Assembly: GCF_918698155.1 (NCBI RefSeq)
Contig: NZ_CAKKLX010000041.1
Location: 1-41,106, forward strand
Direction: 5' to 3'
Length of the DNA: 41,106 nt
Source of the DNA: Roseomonas sp. CECT 9278
GTDB lineage: Bacteria > Pseudomonadota > Alphaproteobacteria > Acetobacterales > Acetobacteraceae
In this document: positions 22,233-31,770 of the stretch, one piece after another
Layout: each line of letters begins with the position of its first letter
How positions within the stretch are numbered: the first letter of the stretch is position 1
Made by a program: the position numbers and the translations under genes
The notes under the pieces: generated by a model
The model's database searches: none
Seen by the model: only the letters and a program-made list of their open reading frames with translations
Told to the model about the DNA's origin: nothing

Positions 22233-24968
22233 ATGTCCCAGGCATCCACGGCACCAGACCCCGGCGCGCAATCACGCGCGCTGTGGCTGTCCACCATCGC
22301 CTTCACGGTCTGCTTCGCGGTCTGGACGATCTTCTCGATCATCGGCGTCCAACTGAAGCGCGACCTGGGGCTGAACGAGACGCAATTCGGCCTGCTGGTC
22401 GGCACGCCGATCCTGACGGGCAGCTTGATCCGCCTGATCCTGGGCATCTGGGCGGACCAGTATGGCGGGCGCGTGGTCTATACCGGCACCATGGTGTCGG
22501 GGGCGGTGGCCACCTTCCTGCTGGTCTTTGCCTATGACTACCCGACCTTTCTGCTGGCGGCGCTGGGCGTGGGCATCGCCGGCGGGTCCTTCGCGGTCGG
22601 CATCGCCTATGTGTCTAAGTGGTTCCCGAAGGAGAAGCAGGGCACCGCGCTCGGCATCTTCGGCGCCGGCAACGTCGGCGCGGCGGTCACCAAGTTCCTC
22701 GCCCCCGTGATCATGGTGGCCTTCGGCTGGAAGACCGTCGCGATCGTGTGGGCGGTCGCGCTGCTGGTCACCGCGGCGGCCTTCTGGTTCTTCACCGATG
22801 ACGATCCCGACCTCGCGCGGCGCCGCGCGACGGGTCAGAAGCCCGAGCCGATCTCGGCGCTGATGGAGCCGCTGAAGAACATCCAGGTCTGGCGCTTCAG
22901 CCTGTACTACTTCTTCGTGTTCGGCGCCTTCGTCGCACTCGCGCTGTGGCTGCCGCGCTACATCATCGACACCTACGGCTTTTCGATCACCACCGCCGGC
23001 ATGATCGGCGCGGCGTATTCGGTGCCGGCCTCGATCTTCCGGGCCTATGGCGGCGTGTTGTCGGACAAGTATGGCGCCAGGCGCATCATGTACTGGACGC
23101 TCGGCGTGTCCGTGCTGGTCAGCTTCATCCTGTCCTACCCGCCGACCACCTATGTGGTGCAGGGCATCCGCGGGCCGATGGAATTCCGCCTCGAGACCGG
23201 CGTGATCCCTTTCATCTTCCTGGTCTTCGTGCTCGGCTTCTTCATGAGCCTGGGCAAGGCGGCGGTCTACAAGCACATCCCGGTGTATTACCCGAACCGC
23301 GTGGGCCCGGTGGGCGGCGTGGTCGGGCTGATCGGCGGGTTGGGCGGCTTCATCCTGCCGATCGTCTTCGGCATGCTGAACGACCTGACCGGCATCCGGC
23401 AGTCCTGCTTCATGCTGCTGTTCCTGATCAGCGCGGTCGCGCTGGTGTGGATGCACATGGCGATCCTGCGGATGGAGCGCGAGGCCGCCGCGCCGGCGCT
23501 CGCGAAGCTGCCCGAACTGCCGGAGATGCAGCCGATCCATGGCGCGGCGCAGGAAGGCGCGCTGCGCGGCCACGCCATCACCGATTGGCGGCCGGAGGAT
23601 GCGGGCTTCTGGGACATGCAGGGGCGCGCGATCGCCAGGCGTAACCTGTGGGTCTCGATCCCGTGCCTGCTGCTGGCCTTCGCGGTGTGGATGGTGTGGT
23701 CGGTGGTGGTGGCGAAGCTGCCCGCGGTCGGCTTCCGCTTCGATACCGCGCAGCTGTTCTGGCTGGCCTCGCTGCCCGGCCTGTCCGGGGCGACGCTGCG
23801 CATCTTCTATTCCTTCATGCCGCCCATCTTCGGCGGGCGGCTGTGGACCACGCTGTCGACCTGGTCGCTGATGATCCCGGCCCTGGGGATCGGCTTCGCG
23901 GTACAGAACCCCGAGACACCGTACTGGGTGTTCCTGGCGCTGGCGCTGCTGTGCGGCTTCGGCGGCGGCAACTTCGCATCGTCGATGGCCAACATCTCCT
24001 TCTTCTTCCCGAAGAAGGAGAAGGGGAACGCGCTGGCGCTCAATGCCGGCCTGGGCAACCTCGGCGTCAGTGTCGTGCAGTTCGTGGTGCCGCTGGTGAT
24101 CACCGCGGGGGTCTTCGGCTTCCTCGGCGGCGATCCGCAGGCGGTGCAGGGTGGCTCCACGCTGTGGCTGCAGAATGCCGGCTTCGTCTGGGTGCCCTTC
24201 ATCGCGGCGGCCGCCTTCGCGGCCTGGTTCCGCATGGATGACCTGTCCAGCATGAAAGCGTCGTTCTCGGACCAGGCGGTGATCTTCCAGCGCAAGCACA
24301 ACTGGATCATGTGCTTCCTGTACACCGGCACCTTCGGGTCGTTCATCGGCTACTCGGCGGGCTTCCCGCTGCTGTCGCGGACCCAGTTCCCCGAGGTGGA
24401 TGCGCTGCAATTCGCCTTCCTCGGACCGCTGGTGGGCGCGCTGTCGCGCTCCATGACGGGCTGGGTGTCGGACAAATGGGGCGGCGGGCGCGTCAGCCTG
24501 CTGGTCTTCGTCGCGATGGCGGCGGGTGTCTACGGCGTCATCCACTTCATCGGCATCAAGGACCAGCCTGGCGCGTTCCTCGGCTTCTTCGCCAGCTTCA
24601 TGTTCCTGTTCTTTGCCTCGGGCGTGGGCAATGCCTCCACCTTCCAGATGATCCCCGCGATCATGGGCAAGGACATGGCGCGCCTGATGCCCGAGGCGGA
24701 CGCGACGCAGCGCCGCGTGCAGGCCGAGAAGGAGAGTGCGGCCATCATCGGCTTCACCTCCGCCGTCGCGGCCTATGGCGCCTTCTTCATCCCCAAGAGC
24801 TACGGCACCTCGATCGCCATGACCGGCAGCCCGGTCGCGGCGCTGTGGGGCTTCTTCGCCTTCTACCTGATCTGCATCGCCGTCACCTGGGGCGTCTACA
24901 CGCGCCGCGGCGGCGTGCTGCACGACATCGAGCGCGGCCGCCCGAGCGGCCCCGCCTTGCCCGCATGA
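22233..24968 (+). CDS. narK: NarK1-NarK2 fusion nitrate/nitrite transporter
   Basis: A 911-residue fusion of two complete major-facilitator domains (about 18-415 and 470-895) joined by a hydrophilic linker (about 415-470). Both halves carry the nitrate/nitrite porter signatures: GIAGGSFAVG and FGAGNVGAA in the first, CGFGGGNFASSMA and NAGLGNLGVS in the second. Conserved substrate Arg residues occur in span 2 of each (LIRLILG, TLRIFYS). By family the first half resembles nitrate/proton symporters and the second nitrate/nitrite antiporters, so one polypeptide could start and sustain nitrate respiration. This fusion is known from Paracoccus-type denitrifiers. It is first in the nar operon; narG follows after 19 bases. 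Confidence 0.94.
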   Translation: MSQASTAPDPGAQSRALWLSTIAFTVCFAVWTIFSIIGVQLKRDLGLNETQFGLLVGTPILTGSLIRLILGIWADQYGGRVVYTGTMVSGAVATFLLVFAYDYPTFLLAALGVGIAGGSFAVGIAYVSKWFPKEKQGTALGIFGAGNVGAAVTKFLAPVIMVAFGWKTVAIVWAVALLVTAAAFWFFTDDDPDLARRRATGQKPEPISALMEPLKNIQVWRFSLYYFFVFGAFVALALWLPRYIIDTYGFSITTAGMIGAAYSVPASIFRAYGGVLSDKYGARRIMYWTLGVSVLVSFILSYPPTTYVVQGIRGPMEFRLETGVIPFIFLVFVLGFFMSLGKAAVYKHIPVYYPNRVGPVGGVVGLIGGLGGFILPIVFGMLNDLTGIRQSCFMLLFLISAVALVWMHMAILRMEREAAAPALAKLPELPEMQPIHGAAQEGALRGHAITDWRPEDAGFWDMQGRAIARRNLWVSIPCLLLAFAVWMVWSVVVAKLPAVGFRFDTAQLFWLASLPGLSGATLRIFYSFMPPIFGGRLWTTLSTWSLMIPALGIGFAVQNPETPYWVFLALALLCGFGGGNFASSMANISFFFPKKEKGNALALNAGLGNLGVSVVQFVVPLVITAGVFGFLGGDPQAVQGGSTLWLQNAGFVWVPFIAAAAFAAWFRMDDLSSMKASFSDQAVIFQRKHNWIMCFLYTGTFGSFIGYSAGFPLLSRTQFPEVDALQFAFLGPLVGALSRSMTGWVSDKWGGGRVSLLVFVAMAAGVYGVIHFIGIKDQPGAFLGFFASFMFLFFASGVGNASTFQMIPAIMGKDMARLMPEADATQRRVQAEKESAAIIGFTSAVAAYGAFFIPKSYGTSIAMTGSPVAALWGFFAFYLICIAVTWGVYTRRGGVLHDIERGRPSGPALPA

Positions 24969-24987
24969 CGCGAAGGGAACCAGCACG

Positions 24988-27900
24988 ATGAGCCACTTCC
25001 TCGATCGCCTGACCTACTTCAAGAAGTACGCGGGCACCTTCAGCAACGGCCATGGCGAGACCACGACCGAGAGCCGCGCCTGGGAGGACGCCTACCGGTC
25101 GCGCTGGGCGCACGACAAGATCGTGCGCTCCACCCACGGCGCCAATTGCACCGGGTCGTGCTCCTGGAAGATCTACGTCAAGGGCGGGATCGTGACCTGG
25201 GAGACGCAGCAGACCGACTACCCGCGCACGCGCCCCGGCCTGCCCAACCACGAACCGCGCGGGTGCTCGCGTGGCGCGTCGTACAGCTGGTACCTCTACA
25301 GCGCGAACCGGGTGAAATACCCGATGATTCGCAAGCGCCTGCTACGCCTGTGGCGCGAGGCGAAGGCGCTGCACGCCGATCCGGTGCTGGCCTGGAAGTC
25401 GATCCAGGACGACACGACGAAGCGCCGCGAATACCAGCAGGTGCGCGGCCAGGGCGGCTTCGTGCGCGCCACCTGGGACGAGGCGGAGGAGATCATCGCC
25501 GCGGCCAATGTGCACACCGTGAAGCAGCACGGCCCGGACCGCGTGTTCGGCTTCTCGCCCATCCCGGCGATGAGCATGGTCAGCTACGCCGCGGGCAGCC
25601 GGTACCTGTCGCTGATCGGCGGCGTGTGCATGTCCTTCTACGACTGGTACTGCGACCTGCCCCCGTCCAGCCCGCAGACCTGGGGCGAGCAGACCGACGT
25701 GCCGGAATCGGCCGACTGGTACAATGCCGGCTTCATCATGATGTGGGGGTCGAACGTGCCGCAGACGCGCACGCCCGACGCGCATTTCATGGCCGAGGCG
25801 CGCTACCGCGGCACCAAGGTGGTGACCGTCACGCCCGACTATTCCGAGGCGTCGAAATTCGCCGATCTGTGGCTGCACCCCAAGCAGGGCACCGACGCCG
25901 CGCTGGCGCTGGCGATGGGCCATGTGATCCTGTCCGAATGGCATGCGAAGGGGCGTGGCGACTACTTCATCGACTATTGCCGCCGCTATTCCGACATGCC
26001 GATGCTGGTGATGCTGACCGAAAAGGACGGCCGCCTGGTTCCTGACCGCCAGCTGCGCGCGAGCGACCTCGCGGAGAATGCCGGCCAGGCCAACAACCCC
26101 GACTGGAAGACCGTCGCGGTGAACGACGCGACCGGCGCGCCCTATGTGCCGACGGGGTCGGTCGGCTTCCGCTGGGGCGAGCAGGGCAAGTGGAACCTGG
26201 AAGGCCGCGACGGCGCGACCGGCGAGGAAGTCACGCCGTGCCTGTCGCTGGCCGGCGGCGATACCGCGCCGGTGACCTTCCCGTATTTCGGTGATGGCGC
26301 CGTCGCCTTCTTCAACCCGACCAACCTCGGCGACACCGTCACGCACGACGTGCCCTTCACCACCGTCACGCTGGCCGATGGCAGCACGGCGAAGGTCGCG
26401 ACCGTCTATGACCTGTTCCTCGCCAATTACGGCGTGACCGGCGCGGCCGACTACAACGCCATGGCGCCCTATACGCCCGCCTGGGCCGAGGCCGTCTGCG
26501 GCGTGCCGCGCCAGCAGATCATCACCGTGGCGCGCGAATTCGCCGACAACGCCGAGAAGACGCGCGGCAAGTCGATGATCATCCTCGGGGCCGCGCTGAA
26601 CCACTGGTACCACTCGGACATGAACTACCGCGGCATCATCAACCTGCTGGTGATGTGCGGTTGCATCGGCCAGTCCGGCGGCGGCTGGGCGCATTATGTG
26701 GGGCAGGAGAAGCTGCGCCCGCAATCGGGCTGGATCCCGGTGGCCTTCGCCACCGACTGGGCGCGCCCGCCGCGGCAGCAGAACGCCACGTCCAGCTGGT
26801 ACGCGCATACCGACCAGTGGCGCTACGAGACGGTGCAGGTGGCCGACCTGCTCTCGCCCACCGCGCCCAAGCCGATGACCGGCGCGCTGATCGACTTCAA
26901 CATCCGCGCCGAACGCATGGGCTGGCTGCCCTCCGCGCCGCAGCTCGTGCGCAATCCGCTGGGCATCGCCGCGGAAGCCGAGGCGGCCGGGATGCCGGTG
27001 CCGCAATACGTCGCGTCCTCGCTCAAGGCCGGCACGCTCGAGATGTCCTGCGAGGACCCCGACCATCCGGCGAACTGGCCGCGCAACCTGTTCGTGTGGC
27101 GGTCGAACCTGCTCGGCTCCTCGGGCAAGGGGCACGAGTATTTTCTCAAGCACCTGCTCGGCACCCAGCACGGCGTGCAGGGCAAGGATCTCGGCGAACA
27201 GGGCATGACGAAGCCCGAGGAAGCCGCCTGGCACGACGAGGCACCGAAGGGGAAGCTCGACCTGCTGGTGACGCTCGATTTCCGCATGAGCACCACCTGC
27301 ATGTACTCCGACATCGTGCTGCCGACGGCCACCTGGTACGAGAAGCACGACCTCAACACATCCGACATGCATCCCTTCATCCATCCGCTGTCCGCAGCGG
27401 TGGACCCGGCCTGGGAGAGCCGCACGGACTGGGCGATCTTCAAGGGCATCGCCAAGCGCTTCTCGACCATGTCGCAGGGGCATCTGGGCGTCGAGCGCGA
27501 CGTGGTGCTGACGCCGCTGATGCATGACAGCCCCGGCGAGCTCGGCCAGACGCACCTGGTGCGCGACTGGAAGAAGGGCGAGGTCGACCCCATCCCCGGC
27601 AAGACCATGCCGGCGGTCACGGTGGTCGAGCGCGACTACCCCAATACCCATGCCCGCTTCGCGGCACTCGGTCCGCTGATGGATAAGCTCGGCAACAACG
27701 GCAAGGGCATGACCTGGAAGACCGAGCACGAGGTTGAATTCGTGCGCCACCTCAACGGCACGGTCGAGGTGCCCGGCGTGGACGGCAAGCTCGCGAAGAT
27801 GGAAACCGACATCGACGCCTGCGAGACGCTGATGCACCTGGCCCCCGAGACCAACGGCCATGTCGCGGTGAAGGCGTGGGAGTCGCTCGGCAAGTTCACC

Positions 27901-28716
27901 GGCCGCGACCACACGCACCTGGCGAAGTCGAAGGAGCACGAGGCGATCCGCTTCCGCGACGTGCAGGCGCAGCCGCGCAAGATCATCTCCTCGCCGATCT
28001 GGTCGGGGCTGGAGAGCGAGGAGGTCTGCTACAACGCCGGCTACACCAACGTGCATGAGCTGATCCCGTGGCGCACGCTGACGGGGCGACAACAGCTCTA
28101 CCAGGACCACCCCTGGATGCTCGCCTTCGGGGAGGCGCTGTGCCTGTACCGCCCGCCGGTGGACCTGCGCGCGCACGGCCCGATGCATGGCGTTAAGCCG
28201 AACGGCAACACCGAGGTCGCGCTCAACTTCATCACGCCGCACCAGAAATGGGGCATCCACAGCGTCTACACGGACAACCTGCTGATGCTCACGCTGTCGC
28301 GCGGCGGGCCGATCGTGTGGCTGAGCGAGACCGATGCCGCGACCATGGGCATCGAGGACAATGACTGGGTCGAGGCCTTCAACGTGAACGGCGCGCTGTG
28401 CGCGCGCGCCGTGGTCTCCCAGCGCGTGCCCAAGGGCATGATCATGATGTACCACGCGCAGGAGAAGATCGTGAACGTGCCGGGCAGCGAGATCACGCAT
28501 GCCCGCGGCGGCATCCACAACTCCGTCACGCGCACCACGGTGAAGCCCACGCACATGATCGGCGGCTACGCGCAGCTCGCCTACGGCTTCAACTACTACG
28601 GCACGATCGGCACCAACCGCGACGAGTTCGTCATTGTCCGCAAGATGGCCAATGTCGACTGGATGGACGGCCCGCGCGTGACACCCCAGGCATCAGACCT
28701 CAAGGCGGCGGAGTAA
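24988..28716 (+). CDS. narG: Respiratory nitrate reductase alpha subunit NarG
   Basis: A 1242-residue molybdoenzyme, close to the usual length of about 1240-1250. The N-terminal [4Fe-4S] (FS0) ligands are His-Cys-Cys in HGANCTGSCSW with the fourth Cys in EPRGCSRGASYSW. The substrate/Mo-site region includes YDWYCDLPPSSPQTWGEQTD, where the Asp ligand lies. The C-terminal molybdopterin dinucleotide domain ends normally (NYYGTIGTNRDEFVIVRKM). There is no twin-arginine export signal, so it faces the cytoplasm. It reduces nitrate to nitrite with electrons from NarH and NarI. The start is preceded by GAAGGGAA. narH follows five bases after the stop. Confidence 0.97.
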   Translation: MSHFLDRLTYFKKYAGTFSNGHGETTTESRAWEDAYRSRWAHDKIVRSTHGANCTGSCSWKIYVKGGIVTWETQQTDYPRTRPGLPNHEPRGCSRGASYSWYLYSANRVKYPMIRKRLLRLWREAKALHADPVLAWKSIQDDTTKRREYQQVRGQGGFVRATWDEAEEIIAAANVHTVKQHGPDRVFGFSPIPAMSMVSYAAGSRYLSLIGGVCMSFYDWYCDLPPSSPQTWGEQTDVPESADWYNAGFIMMWGSNVPQTRTPDAHFMAEARYRGTKVVTVTPDYSEASKFADLWLHPKQGTDAALALAMGHVILSEWHAKGRGDYFIDYCRRYSDMPMLVMLTEKDGRLVPDRQLRASDLAENAGQANNPDWKTVAVNDATGAPYVPTGSVGFRWGEQGKWNLEGRDGATGEEVTPCLSLAGGDTAPVTFPYFGDGAVAFFNPTNLGDTVTHDVPFTTVTLADGSTAKVATVYDLFLANYGVTGAADYNAMAPYTPAWAEAVCGVPRQQIITVAREFADNAEKTRGKSMIILGAALNHWYHSDMNYRGIINLLVMCGCIGQSGGGWAHYVGQEKLRPQSGWIPVAFATDWARPPRQQNATSSWYAHTDQWRYETVQVADLLSPTAPKPMTGALIDFNIRAERMGWLPSAPQLVRNPLGIAAEAEAAGMPVPQYVASSLKAGTLEMSCEDPDHPANWPRNLFVWRSNLLGSSGKGHEYFLKHLLGTQHGVQGKDLGEQGMTKPEEAAWHDEAPKGKLDLLVTLDFRMSTTCMYSDIVLPTATWYEKHDLNTSDMHPFIHPLSAAVDPAWESRTDWAIFKGIAKRFSTMSQGHLGVERDVVLTPLMHDSPGELGQTHLVRDWKKGEVDPIPGKTMPAVTVVERDYPNTHARFAALGPLMDKLGNNGKGMTWKTEHEVEFVRHLNGTVEVPGVDGKLAKMETDIDACETLMHLAPETNGHVAVKAWESLGKFTGRDHTHLAKSKEHEAIRFRDVQAQPRKIISSPIWSGLESEEVCYNAGYTNVHELIPWRTLTGRQQLYQDHPWMLAFGEALCLYRPPVDLRAHGPMHGVKPNGNTEVALNFITPHQKWGIHSVYTDNLLMLTLSRGGPIVWLSETDAATMGIEDNDWVEAFNVNGALCARAVVSQRVPKGMIMMYHAQEKIVNVPGSEITHARGGIHNSVTRTTVKPTHMIGGYAQLAYGFNYYGTIGTNRDEFVIVRKMANVDWMDGPRVTPQASDLKAAE

Positions 28717-28721
28717 CGGCC

Positions 28722-30290
28722 ATGAAGATCCGCGCTCAGATCGCGATGGTGCTCAACCTCGACAAGTGCATCGGCTGCCACACCTGTTCGGTCACCTGCA
28801 AGCAGGTGTGGACCAGCCGCGAGGGCGTCGAATACGCCTGGTTCAACAACGTCGAGACCAAGCCCGGCATCGGCTATCCCAAGGACTGGGAGAACCAGGA
28901 CAAGTGGAAGGGTGGCTGGAAGCGCAAGCGGAACGGCCAGATCCAGCCGCGTATCGGGGCCAAGTGGCGCATCCTGGCGAACATCTTTGCCAACCCGAAC
29001 CTGCCCGAGATCGACGACTACTACGAGCCCTTCACCTTCGACTACACGCACCTGCAGACCGCGCCGGAGAGCGAGACCATGCCGGTGGCGCGCCCGGTCA
29101 GCCTGCTGACCGGCGAGCGCATGGAGATCAAGTGGGGCCCGAATTGGGAGGAGATCCTCGGCACCGAATTCGCCAAGCGCTCGAAGGACCGCAACTTCGA
29201 GGGCATCCAGAAGCAGATGTACGGGCAGTTCGAGAACACCTTCATGTTCTACCTGCCGCGGCTGTGCGAGCACTGCCTGAACCCGGCCTGCGTCGCCGCC
29301 TGCCCGTCGGGGTCCATCTACAAGCGCGAGGAAGACGGCATCGTCCTGATCGACCAGGAGAAGTGCCGCGGCTGGCGCATGTGCGTCTCCGCCTGCCCCT
29401 ACAAGAAAATCTACTACAACTGGCAGTCCGGTAAGGCCGAGAAGTGCATCTTCTGCTACCCGCGCATCGAGGCCGGCGAGCCCACCGTGTGCTCGGAAAC
29501 CTGCGTGGGCCGCATCCGCTACCTGGGTGTGCTGCTGTATGACGCCGACCGCATCGAGGAAGCCGCGTCCACCGAGAACGAGCAGCAGCTCTATCGCAAG
29601 CAGCTCGAGATCTTCCTCGATCCCTCCGACCCGAAGGTGATCGAGCAGGCGCGGGCCGATGGCGTGCCGGAGGCCTGGCTCGAGGCCGCGCGCCTCAGCC
29701 CGACCTACAAGATGTGCATCGACTGGCAGATCGCCTTCCCGCTGCACCCCGAATACCGCACGCTGCCGATGGTCTGGTACGTCCCGCCGCTCTCACCGGT
29801 GCAGTCCGCGGTCGAGGCCGGCCATGTCGGCTGGAAGGACGGCCTGCCGGACATCGAGAGCCTGCGCATCCCGGTGAAGTACCTGGCCAACCTGCTGACC
29901 GCGGGGGCCGAGGCGCCGGTGGTGCTGGCCCTGCAGCGCATGATGGCGATGCGCATGCACATGCGCGCGCGCACCGTCGAGAACCGCGAGGATCTCGAGA
30001 TCCTGGCCAAGGTCGGCCTCAGTGCTGAACAGGTCGAGGACATGTACCAGACCCTGGCGATCGCCAACTACGAGGACCGCTACGTCATCCCCACCACGCA
30101 CCGCGAATACGCCGAGAACGCCTTCGACCTGAAGTCGTCCTGCGGCTTCTCCTTCGGCCAGGGCTGCTACGACGGGCGCAGCGTGGGCAACCTGTTCAGT
30201 GCATCCGGTCCCTCGGCCGGGCGCATGGCGCCGCCGCGCATCCGCGAGGCCAACGAGGCCGCGCAACAGCAGCCGGAGACCGCGAAGTGA
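28722..30290 (+). CDS. narH: Respiratory nitrate reductase beta subunit NarH
   Basis: A 522-residue iron-sulfur protein with four cysteine clusters: CIGCHTCSVTC (16-26), CEHCLNPACVAACP, CRGWRMCVSACP and KCIFCYPR followed by CSETCVGR. The Trp in CRGWRMC replaces a cysteine and marks the [3Fe-4S] site, as in all NarH proteins. It carries electrons from the haems of NarI to NarG at the cytoplasmic face. ATG 28722 has GGAG eight bases upstream inside the narG end. The stop overlaps the GTG start of narJ (GTGA). Confidence 0.97.
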   Translation: MKIRAQIAMVLNLDKCIGCHTCSVTCKQVWTSREGVEYAWFNNVETKPGIGYPKDWENQDKWKGGWKRKRNGQIQPRIGAKWRILANIFANPNLPEIDDYYEPFTFDYTHLQTAPESETMPVARPVSLLTGERMEIKWGPNWEEILGTEFAKRSKDRNFEGIQKQMYGQFENTFMFYLPRLCEHCLNPACVAACPSGSIYKREEDGIVLIDQEKCRGWRMCVSACPYKKIYYNWQSGKAEKCIFCYPRIEAGEPTVCSETCVGRIRYLGVLLYDADRIEEAASTENEQQLYRKQLEIFLDPSDPKVIEQARADGVPEAWLEAARLSPTYKMCIDWQIAFPLHPEYRTLPMVWYVPPLSPVQSAVEAGHVGWKDGLPDIESLRIPVKYLANLLTAGAEAPVVLALQRMMAMRMHMRARTVENREDLEILAKVGLSAEQVEDMYQTLAIANYEDRYVIPTTHREYAENAFDLKSSCGFSFGQGCYDGRSVGNLFSASGPSAGRMAPPRIREANEAAQQQPETAK

Positions 30291-30997
30291 ACAAGCGCCT
30301 CGCCATCCTCTCGCGCCTGCTCCGCTATCCCGAAGCCGAGCTGCGCGCGGACCTGCCCGACATCGCCGCCGCCATTCCCGGGGCGGGCTTCCGCGCTGAC
30401 TTGGTACCGCGACTGCTGCGCCTGCCGCGTCGCCTGATGCAGGGCGACGGCCTCGACCGCGAGGAGGAATACGTCCGACTGTTCGACCGCGGCCGCGGCA
30501 CGTCATTGCACCTGTTCGAACATGTGCACGGGGACACCCGCAACCGGGGGCCCGCCATGATCGAACTGGCGCAGGTCTACGAGCAGGCCGGCTACGCGCT
30601 CGATGCGCGCGAATTGCCGGACTTCCTGCCGCTGTTCCTCGAATTCTGCGCGGTGGCGCCGGACGAGGTGGCGCGCAACCTGCTCAGCCAATGCGCGCCG
30701 ATCCTCGATGCGCTGCATGCACGCATGATCGCGCGTGGCAGCCGCGAGGCGCGGCTCTATGCCGTGCTGCTCGCCGCCACGCTGGCGGAAATCGGCAGCA
30801 CGCCGGCGGCCAAGGCCGATGCCGAGGCCGAGCGCAGCGACGCCGAGGAATTCGCCGAGCTCGACGCCGCCTATGAATCGGAACCCGTGGTCTTCGGCCC
30901 GGAATCCGACCCGGACAGGGAAGGCGCGCGCGCCAAGGTCGCCGCCATGATCCAGCGCCTGCGGCATTTCCGCGGGCCCTCCGCCAACGCCCGCTGA
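30287..30997 (+). CDS. narJ: Nitrate reductase molybdenum cofactor assembly chaperone NarJ
   Basis: A 236-residue all-helical protein of the NarJ/TorD-like group. It starts with RLAILSRLLRYPEAELRADL, and the core motif EEEYVRLFDRGRGTSLHLFEHVHGDTRNRG (about 59-88; key residues Glu, Phe, His) is diagnostic. It binds the N-terminus of apo-NarG and allows cofactor insertion before membrane attachment; it is not part of the final enzyme. The start is GTG 30287, overlapping the narH stop. The C-terminal tail (about 185-236) is acidic and probably disordered. Confidence 0.93.
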   Translation: MNKRLAILSRLLRYPEAELRADLPDIAAAIPGAGFRADLVPRLLRLPRRLMQGDGLDREEEYVRLFDRGRGTSLHLFEHVHGDTRNRGPAMIELAQVYEQAGYALDARELPDFLPLFLEFCAVAPDEVARNLLSQCAPILDALHARMIARGSREARLYAVLLAATLAEIGSTPAAKADAEAERSDAEEFAELDAAYESEPVVFGPESDPDREGARAKVAAMIQRLRHFRGPSANAR

Positions 30998-31009
30998 AGG
31001 AGAGCGACG

Positions 31010-31765
31010 ATGTTCGCCATCTGGGACGGCTTCACCGACTACCTCCACGGCTTCCTGTTCGGGATCTACCCCTACATCTGCCTGGGCGTCTTCGTCATCG
31101 GCTCGCTCATCCGCTTCGACCGCGACCAGTACACCTGGCGGTCGGGCTCGTCGCAGATGCTGCGCGCGCGGCAGCTGCGGCTGGGCAGCAACCTTTTCCA
31201 CTTCGGCATCATCTTCCTGTTCTTCGGCCACTTCATCGGGCTGCTGACGCCGCACTGGGCCTATGAATGGGCGATCGAGCCCTACCAGAAGCAGCTGGTG
31301 GCGATCACCGCCGGCGGCATCGCGGGCGCGGTCTGCTTCGTCGGCCTGACCATCCTGCTGCATCGCCGGCTGTACGATGAACGCATCCGCCGCACCTCGA
31401 CCTACGCCGACACCTTCATCCTGCTGCTGCTGTGGGTGCAGCTGTCCCTCGGCCTCATCACGCTGCCCTTTTCGCTCGGTCACAGCGATGGCTCGGTGAT
31501 GCTGCAGCTCTCGGCCTGGAGCCAGGCGATCGTGACCTTCCAGCCCGGCGCGGCGGACCTCATTCGCGGGCTCGACTTCCCGTATTTCGCGCATCTCGTG
31601 CTCGGCATGACGCTGTTCCTCGTCACACCCTTCACGCGCCTCGTGCACATCTTCTCCGCACCGGTCTGGTACCTGTTCCGGTCGTGGCAGATCGTGCGCA
31701 TGCGCGGCGGCGCCACCACCAGGCCCGGCCCGGTGGCGCGCCCCGGCACGCAGGCGGCGGAGTAG
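31010..31765 (+). CDS. narI: Respiratory nitrate reductase gamma subunit NarI (dihaem cytochrome b)
   Basis: A 251-residue membrane protein with five hydrophobic segments. The haem-ligand histidines can be placed in LFHFGIIFLFFGHFIGLLTPHW (His64 and His74; 22-residue region, key residues given) and in YFAHLVLG and RLVHIFSAP near the C-terminus. It oxidises quinol at the periplasmic side and passes electrons through two b haems to NarH. AAGGAGAGCG precedes ATG 31010. The next gene, a parvulin-type isomerase, starts five bases after the stop. Confidence 0.95.
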   Translation: MFAIWDGFTDYLHGFLFGIYPYICLGVFVIGSLIRFDRDQYTWRSGSSQMLRARQLRLGSNLFHFGIIFLFFGHFIGLLTPHWAYEWAIEPYQKQLVAITAGGIAGAVCFVGLTILLHRRLYDERIRRTSTYADTFILLLLWVQLSLGLITLPFSLGHSDGSVMLQLSAWSQAIVTFQPGAADLIRGLDFPYFAHLVLGMTLFLVTPFTRLVHIFSAPVWYLFRSWQIVRMRGGATTRPGPVARPGTQAAE

Positions 31766-31770
31766 GCGCC

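Noticed and set aside
22272..24986. 904-codon open frame antisense to narK
   Set aside because: Arg/Asp/His/Gln-rich translation with no domain; a mirror of narK codon bias in GC-rich DNA.
25342..28554. 1070-codon open frame antisense to narG
   Set aside because: Same artefact; narG is certain and the antisense product has no fold-like pattern.
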